Below are positions 59,505 to 64,000 of a stretch of DNA of 64,000 nt, one piece after another. The notes beneath the pieces were generated by a model. The model had not been told where the DNA came from, did not search any database, and saw only the letters and a program-made list of their open reading frames with translations. Made by a program: the position numbers and the translations under genes. Source of the stretch: Bacteroidota bacterium (GTDB lineage Bacteria > Bacteroidota > Ignavibacteria > UBA10030 > UBA6906); NCBI GenBank assembly GCA_019637975.1, contig JAHBUR010000010.1, positions 62,001 to 126,000 on the forward strand, read 5' to 3'. Numbering within the stretch: the stretch's first letter is position 1; the number at the start of each line of letters is the position of its first letter.

Positions 59505-60869
59505 TCAGGAATTCAACAACGCCCTCGCCGCCTCTTCGCCCGTCACCACCGCGCCTTCCATGAATCCCTGCCAGTCTGCAATATGCTCGCCCGCAAAGAA
59601 CACCCGCCGGTGCGGCTTCGCCAGAACGGGCTGAAGTGTAAACCACTGATCCTTCCCGTAGATAGCATACGCCCCCATCGAATGCGGGTCGTTGCCCCAG
59701 TAGTAGTTGACTTGCCGGACAATCTTTTCGGATACATCGCCGAAGCCGGGACGCAGCGCATCGGCGATGATGCGTTTGCGGTACTCGTTGTTCTGTCGCG
59801 CAATCACATCCGCTTTGTCGCCAATCGAATACGAAATCAAAACACCTTGTGCTGACTGCTGGCTTTTTGTGGCGTGATAGAAGTAGTGGGCGTTAGAGTC
59901 TGTAAGAAGATCAAATGCCTCGTCCTGCCAGAACCGTTCGTTGAACAGGACGGCATGTTTGTTAATGCGGGAATATTGCAGTGCATTCAACGCCATCATT
60001 TTCTCTTTCGGTAATTCCGGTGACCATTGAATGCTGCCGATGGCAAATGTTGGAATCGTGCAAATGACGAAATCGCAAACGAATGTCGAGCCGTCTTCGC
60101 ATGTAACGGTCGTTGATTTGCTCTCCTGCTTCACGGAGGTGACCTTGTGCTGCAGCTTGACTTTATCGAGTCCGATGTTCTCCGCCATTGCATGAGGGAG
60201 CCGGCTGTTGCCACCGCGGATTTTCAAATCCATTTCATTCTTCGGGCTTGATTCCGCATATTCGGTGATTGCCGGATAGCCGGACACATGCCGGATACTC
60301 TCGCCGAAATCCGTGCTATCGGCAAGTTCCCGCAAATCCAAATCACGCTCATTGATGCCGTGATTCACCAAATGGCGCCACCAATCTGTTCTATCAAGCC
60401 CCCGCTTCTGTACTTCCGACATCTTCCCGAAATCCGCCAACAACTTCTCGAACTTTGCATTCCATTCTTGCGAAAATCCCCACTTCCCGGACGGCGAGTA
60501 TTCGTTTTTATAGATGAGATGGGTTTCGAATTGATTATTGAAGAGTTCGAGATTGAATTCCTTGCACAAAGCAATGACTCGTTCGTGCGAGTTGCCGACC
60601 CATTCGGCGCCGAGTTCGATGGTGAGTTTCTTCTCATCATCGATTTCATGGGAGAGAACCCTGCCGCCGATTCTGTTGCGGGCTTCAAGAACAACAACCT
60701 CGATGTTCTGCTTCGTGAGTTCGTATGCCGCCGAAAGTCCGGCAAGTCCTGCGCCGAGCACAACTACACGGGGCTTCTTGTTCTTTGCCTGAGAGAACCC
60801 TTTGTCCGACAGCATCATGCCGGCAGAAAGGATTGCGGATTGTTGCAAAAACTCGCGGCGGGTACTCAT
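59505..60869 (-). CDS. Secreted flavin-containing amine oxidase
   Basis: 454 residues from an ATG at 60869 with GGAGG 7 bp upstream. An extended frame to 61070 is not supported: it would run through the terminator at 60922-60949. The N-terminus MSTRREFLQQSAILSAGMML is a Tat-type signal (RREFL). The FAD-binding motif is VVVLGAGLAGLSAAYEL, followed by VVLEARNRIGGRV, and the C-terminal flavin motif VFFAGEHIADWQGFMEGAVVTG. It is close to monoamine oxidase and related deaminases in length and order. Folding with FAD before export fits the Tat signal. The substrate is unknown. Confidence 0.92.
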   Translation of the reverse strand: MSTRREFLQQSAILSAGMMLSDKGFSQAKNKKPRVVVLGAGLAGLSAAYELTKQNIEVVVLEARNRIGGRVLSHEIDDEKKLTIELGAEWVGNSHERVIALCKEFNLELFNNQFETHLIYKNEYSPSGKWGFSQEWNAKFEKLLADFGKMSEVQKRGLDRTDWWRHLVNHGINERDLDLRELADSTDFGESIRHVSGYPAITEYAESSPKNEMDLKIRGGNSRLPHAMAENIGLDKVKLQHKVTSVKQESKSTTVTCEDGSTFVCDFVICTIPTFAIGSIQWSPELPKEKMMALNALQYSRINKHAVLFNERFWQDEAFDLLTDSNAHYFYHATKSQQSAQGVLISYSIGDKADVIARQNNEYRKRIIADALRPGFGDVSEKIVRQVNYYWGNDPHSMGAYAIYGKDQWFTLQPVLAKPHRRVFFAGEHIADWQGFMEGAVVTGEEAARALLNS

Positions 60870-60921
60870 ACGGAAGCCTCCGTGAATATGATTGTAAGAG
60901 AACGTTAAATTGAAAAGAAAA

Positions 60922-60949
60922 GGCCGGTACGCAAACAAACGTACCGGCC
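60922..60949 (-). terminator. Rho-independent terminator of the 61001-61375 gene
   Basis: Stem GGCCGGTACG (60922-60931) and CGTACCGGCC (60940-60949), 8-nt loop. On the minus strand it is followed by TTTTCTTTTC. Confidence 0.82.
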
Positions 60950-61000
60950 CAAATCTACAACGTGAAGAGTTGGATTGCAAGATGCAGCCCGATGTTTTCC

Positions 61001-61375
61001 CTATTCGGTTTTCTTCAATACCCGCGCAGAAACAAACGACTTGACGGTCAACGCTACGAACGCCAGACAAATTACTGCCATAATAGATTGAGCAATTGCA
61101 GCTTCCGGACGATCAATGGCCTCACCACCCATCATTCGAAATACCTTCCAAATTCCGCCAACTGAACCGATAAATCCAAGTAATCCCACAACTGCGGCAG
61201 CGTGCATTGCATGTTTTCGCATGTTTTCGTTGCGTGCAATGATTCCAAAGGTAAGCAACAACAAACCAATAATTGCGGGGATCAAGGCTGTAATTGATGC
61301 TGCTCCTGTAGCAATGTAACCGACAATTCCGAGCACAATCAACACGACTCCAAAGCCGACTGTGGTATTTGCCAT
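61001..61375 (-). CDS. Small four-helix membrane protein
   Basis: 124 residues with four hydrophobic helices (about 5-23, 28-45, 60-78 and 95-113). The short loop MMGGEAIDRPEAA lies between helices 3 and 4, and GIIARNENMRKHAMHAA between 2 and 3. Similar small proteins are common in Bacteroidota, but I cannot name a family. It has its own terminator and is probably monocistronic. Confidence 0.75.
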   Translation of the reverse strand: MANTTVGFGVVLIVLGIVGYIATGAASITALIPAIIGLLLLTFGIIARNENMRKHAMHAAAVVGLLGFIGSVGGIWKVFRMMGGEAIDRPEAAIAQSIMAVICLAFVALTVKSFVSARVLKKTE

Positions 61376-61429
61376 TGTATTTCTTCTCCTATAAATGTTA
61401 TATAAAGAAAACCGCGAGGTATTGGACGA

Positions 61430-62095
61430 CTATATGATCTGAGGTAGAACGTGGAGAACATCCGAAAGCGATTGTTCAACATGAAGCGCAAACGCAACAA
61501 CATCTGCCCCCGGGGGCTTCAGATCCGGCACGATGATCACCGACATGCCGGCGGCATGCGCCGATCGGGCACCTGCATCCGAGTCTTCAAGAACAAGACA
61601 CCCGTTCGCGCTTACGTCTAATCGTCCGGCTGTCTCAAGATAAATGTCGGGGGCAGGTTTACCCCGATGTACGTCGTCGCCTGAAACGACAACCCGAAAC
61701 CGTTCGAACAGTCCCGTTCGCTTCAACTTCATTGCCGCGCGTTCCCGCGTTGACGATGTTGCAACAGCTTTGCGAATCCCCCTCCCGTCTAAAAAATCAA
61801 GCAACTCAAGCAATCCCGGTTTTAACGGTATGCCGACGTTGATGATATGATCGTCCGTGTATGAGAGACGGAGTGCCTTCAACTCATCCAAAGCCACTTC
61901 CTCGCCGAGATTCCTGCGAAGAATTGCATCCGAGTCGGGACCGGTTCTGCCGATCATTTCATGCACGACGTGCTCGGTCAGCGGATAGCCCATTTCGGAA
62001 CTTGCCCGCAACCATGCATCGGAGGCAATCCGCTCGGTATCAATCATGAGACCGTCAAGGTCGAAAATCACCGCCTCGAATTTCGTTCCGGGCAT
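61430..62095 (-). CDS. HAD-superfamily hydrolase, beta-phosphoglucomutase-like
   Basis: 221 residues. The HAD motifs are FDLDGLMIDTE (nucleophile D12, general acid D14), TSSTRERA with the motif II Ser/Thr, GKPAPDIYL with the motif III Lys, and VLEDSDAGARSAHAAGM with the acidic motif IV. A helical cap lies between motifs I and II. This subgroup covers beta-phosphoglucomutase-like and phosphatase enzymes. The sequence does not separate them. It follows ettA by 7 bp and is likely co-transcribed with it. Confidence 0.9.
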   Translation of the reverse strand: MPGTKFEAVIFDLDGLMIDTERIASDAWLRASSEMGYPLTEHVVHEMIGRTGPDSDAILRRNLGEEVALDELKALRLSYTDDHIINVGIPLKPGLLELLDFLDGRGIRKAVATSSTRERAAMKLKRTGLFERFRVVVSGDDVHRGKPAPDIYLETAGRLDVSANGCLVLEDSDAGARSAHAAGMSVIIVPDLKPPGADVVAFALHVEQSLSDVLHVLPQII

Positions 62096-62102
62096 TCGGC
62101 GG

Positions 62103-63776
62103 TTACTCCCTCATCAGTTTTTTGTACTTGATGCGATGCGGCCGGTCGGCGTCGATGCCGTACCGCTTCAGCATATCCTCGTGATATTCGGAGTAGTTGC
62201 CGTCATACCACACAACTTTGCTGTCGCCTTCAAAAGCAAGAATATGCGTTGCGACACGATCGAGAAACCAGCGGTCGTGGGAAATAACAACGGCGCAGCC
62301 TGCAAAGTTCAGCAACGCTTCTTCCAGCGCCCGTAACGTGTTGACATCGAGATCGTTTGTCGGTTCGTCGAGAAGCAGTACGTTTGCGCCTTCACGCAGG
62401 ACTTTGGCAAGATGCACACGATTCCTCTCGCCCCCGGAGAGGATTCCGACCGGCTTCTGCTGATCTGTTCCGCTGAAGTTGAAGCGCGCAACATACGCTC
62501 GCGAATTCATTTCACGATTGCCGAGCATGATCAAATCTTCGCCACCGGAAATTTCCTGCCAGATTGTTTTGTCCGGATCGAGCGGGCGGTTCTGATCGAC
62601 ATAGCCGAGCTTGACTGTATCACCGATTGCAAATGTACCGGAGTCGGGTTTTTCATCCCCCGTAATCATTCTGAAGAGCGTTGTCTTTCCTGCACCGTTC
62701 GGGCCGATAATGCCGATGATACCGCCGGGCGGCAGCATGAAGCTCATATCTTCGTAGAGAAGATTTTCGCCGTAGGCTTTGGCGACATTCTTTGCCTCGA
62801 TCACCACGTTGCCCAACCGGGGGCCGGGCGGGACGTAGATTTCGATCTCCTCGTTCCGTTTGTCTTTTTGCTCGGCGAGCATTTTTTCGTAGGCGGCAAT
62901 GCGCGCTTTGCTCTTGGCGTGACGCCCTTTCGGATTCATCCGGACCCATTCCAACTCTTCCGCTAATGCCCTCTGCCGCTTCGATTCCTGTTTCTCTTCA
63001 ACCGCAAGTCGCTGCCGCTTCTGCTCAAGCCAGGACGAATAGTTACCCTCGAACGGAATGCCCTCTCCGCGATCCAATTCCAAAATCCATCCCGCAACAT
63101 TATCAAGGAAGTAGCGATCGTGCGTCACCGCGAGAACCGTGCCTTTGTATTGCGCAAGATGCTGCTCAAGCCATCCGACCGACTCTGCATCAAGATGGTT
63201 GGTCGGTTCGTCTAACAGAAGCACGTCGGGTTCCTCCAGAAGCAAACGACACAGTGCAACACGGCGCCGTTCGCCACCCGAAAGAACTTTCACGGGCGTT
63301 TCGCCCGGCGGACATCGCAATGCATCCATCGCTTGCTCGAGCTTGCTGTCAAGATCCCATGCATTGAGATGATCGATCCTCTCCTGCAGCTTTCCTTGTT
63401 TCTCCAGCAACGCATCGTAATCCGCGTCGGGCTCCGAGAATTTTGCGCTGATAGCTTCGTACTCTTTCAGCAACTTCACTGTATTTGAGACGCCTTCCTC
63501 GACGATATCCTTTACCGTTTTTGAGTTATCGAGTTCAGGTTCTTGAGGGAGATAGCCGAATGTGATCCCTTTCTGTGCTGTAATGTTGCCGAGATAGTCT
63601 TTGTCAACACCGGCAATGAGCTTGAGCAGAGTACTTTTTCCGGCGCCGTTCAGGCCGAGCACACCGATTTTCGCCCCGTAGAAGAATGAAAGGTAGATGT
63701 CTTTGAGAATTTGTTTGTTGGGCTTGACGACTTTCCCGACCCCAACCATCGAGAAGTTGATCTTGTTGTCACTCAT
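62103..63776 (-). CDS. ettA: ABC-F translation factor EttA
   Basis: 557 residues with two ABC domains and no membrane segments. First domain: Walker A GLNGAGKST, signature VLSGGERRRVALCRLL, Walker B DVLLLDEPTNHLD. Second: GPNGAGKTT, GILSGGERNRVHLAKVL, NVLLLDEPTNDLD. The linker carries the EttA arm and the P-site tRNA interaction motif region. It has the N-terminus typical of EttA (FSMVGVGKVV). EttA gates the first steps of elongation according to the ADP/ATP ratio. The close similarity and length distinguish it from Uup and ribosome-protection ABC-Fs. Confidence 0.92.
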   Translation of the reverse strand: MSDNKINFSMVGVGKVVKPNKQILKDIYLSFFYGAKIGVLGLNGAGKSTLLKLIAGVDKDYLGNITAQKGITFGYLPQEPELDNSKTVKDIVEEGVSNTVKLLKEYEAISAKFSEPDADYDALLEKQGKLQERIDHLNAWDLDSKLEQAMDALRCPPGETPVKVLSGGERRRVALCRLLLEEPDVLLLDEPTNHLDAESVGWLEQHLAQYKGTVLAVTHDRYFLDNVAGWILELDRGEGIPFEGNYSSWLEQKRQRLAVEEKQESKRQRALAEELEWVRMNPKGRHAKSKARIAAYEKMLAEQKDKRNEEIEIYVPPGPRLGNVVIEAKNVAKAYGENLLYEDMSFMLPPGGIIGIIGPNGAGKTTLFRMITGDEKPDSGTFAIGDTVKLGYVDQNRPLDPDKTIWQEISGGEDLIMLGNREMNSRAYVARFNFSGTDQQKPVGILSGGERNRVHLAKVLREGANVLLLDEPTNDLDVNTLRALEEALLNFAGCAVVISHDRWFLDRVATHILAFEGDSKVVWYDGNYSEYHEDMLKRYGIDADRPHRIKYKKLMRE

Positions 63777-63859
63777 GAAGAAATGGATTCCTGATTTTTG
63801 AATTGTTCAATATAACGAAAATGAGGGAAGGGAGAAAACGCTGAAGGTGACGAAACACA

Positions 63860-63881
63860 AACCCCGCATCGCTGCGGGGTT
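63860..63881 (-). terminator. Terminator of the partial right-edge gene
   Basis: AACCCCGCA (63860-63868), 4-nt loop, TGCGGGGTT (63873-63881), 27 bp past the stop on the minus strand, followed by a T-rich TTGTGTTT. Confidence 0.8.
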
Positions 63882-63907
63882 CAGTTATTGAAGCAACTCC
63901 GTTAGGG

Positions 63908-64000
63908 CTATTCCTTTCCTCCCCACAACAACTCAAGATCACGAAATGCCTCAACTGGTATTGAAGCAATCGCATCAGCAGGGATTTTGCCGGGCGGACA
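63908..64000 (-). CDS. C-terminal fragment of an unidentified gene
   Basis: The last 30 codons of a minus-strand gene that starts beyond the window. The tail reads PADAIASIPVEAFRDLELLWGGKE, then TAG at 63908-63910. A good terminator follows at 63860-63881, which supports it as a real gene end. Too short to assign a family. Confidence 0.6.
   Translation of the reverse strand, partial: CPPGKIPADAIASIPVEAFRDLELLWGGKE

Noticed and set aside
60870-61070. Upstream extension of the amine oxidase
   Set aside because: It runs through a strong terminator of the preceding gene; the Tat signal and GGAGG fix the start at 60869.

Overview
The window looks like a chromosomal segment of a member of the Ignavibacteria or a close relative in the Chlorobiota/Bacteroidota group. 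Seven predicted secreted proteins end in the C-terminal sorting domain used by type IX secretion, each with a NYPNPFNP-like motif (NFPNPFNP in one). There is a TonB-dependent receptor, many lipoproteins, and Y_Y_Y and LytTR two-component proteins. Base composition is near 50% GC. Genes often carry clear Shine-Dalgarno sequences, and several intergenic regions hold TTGnnn-N17-TATAnT promoters. Both traits fit Ignavibacteria better than Bacteroidia, which mostly lack them. No phage, insertion sequence, CRISPR array or rRNA is visible.

Layout. 1-3311 (minus): a partial, membrane-anchored family-5 solute-binding-like protein behind a large lipoprotein. 3454-6353: priA, converging on a DUF983 protein. 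6553-10092 (plus): two LiaI/LiaF-type membrane proteins, a LytS-type kinase, a LytTR regulator and a half-size EamA protein. 10135-13180 (minus): an ABC exporter pair and an M24 peptidase. 13302-18356 (plus): a cNMP/GAF histidine kinase, tRNA-Leu(UAG), and tig-clpP-clpX. 18437-27783 (minus): four sorting-domain proteins, including a tandem pair and a subtilase. 27815-30174 (minus): EamA transporter, AhpD-like protein and two membrane proteins. 31980-35656 plus 30322-31863 (minus): tkt-rpiB-tal-zwf, a pentose phosphate cluster. 35959-39302 (plus): NtrC-type regulator, a membrane protein and a SpoU rRNA methyltransferase. 39407-49325 (minus): two small lipoproteins, three more sorting-domain proteins, a hybrid-like propeller kinase with its NarL-type regulator, and a SAP-like mini-protein. 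49484-54197 (minus): a thiamine unit in which a sigma-70-type promoter and a TPP riboswitch precede a TonB receptor, thiamine pyrophosphokinase and a sodium:solute symporter. 54375-58700 (plus): a triple-PEGA protein and two tandem FN3/WD40 lipoproteins. 58707-64000 (minus): a Cys-rich hypothetical protein, a flavin amine oxidase, a small membrane protein, a HAD phosphatase, ettA and the tail of an unknown gene.

The most informative observations are structural. (i) The tandem pair at 22586-25378 is explained by unequal crossing-over between sorting-domain coding segments; the crossover can be placed within about 5 bp and gave one copy the tail, terminator and promoter arrangement of its neighbour. 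(ii) Two other sorting domains share an indel-free segment of about 280 bp although their passengers are unrelated, and both carry the same short dispersed repeat inserted in frame. (iii) The thiamine operon uses an SSS-family symporter where Bacteroidota usually have PnuT. These are read from the sequence; functions of the secreted proteins remain inferred.
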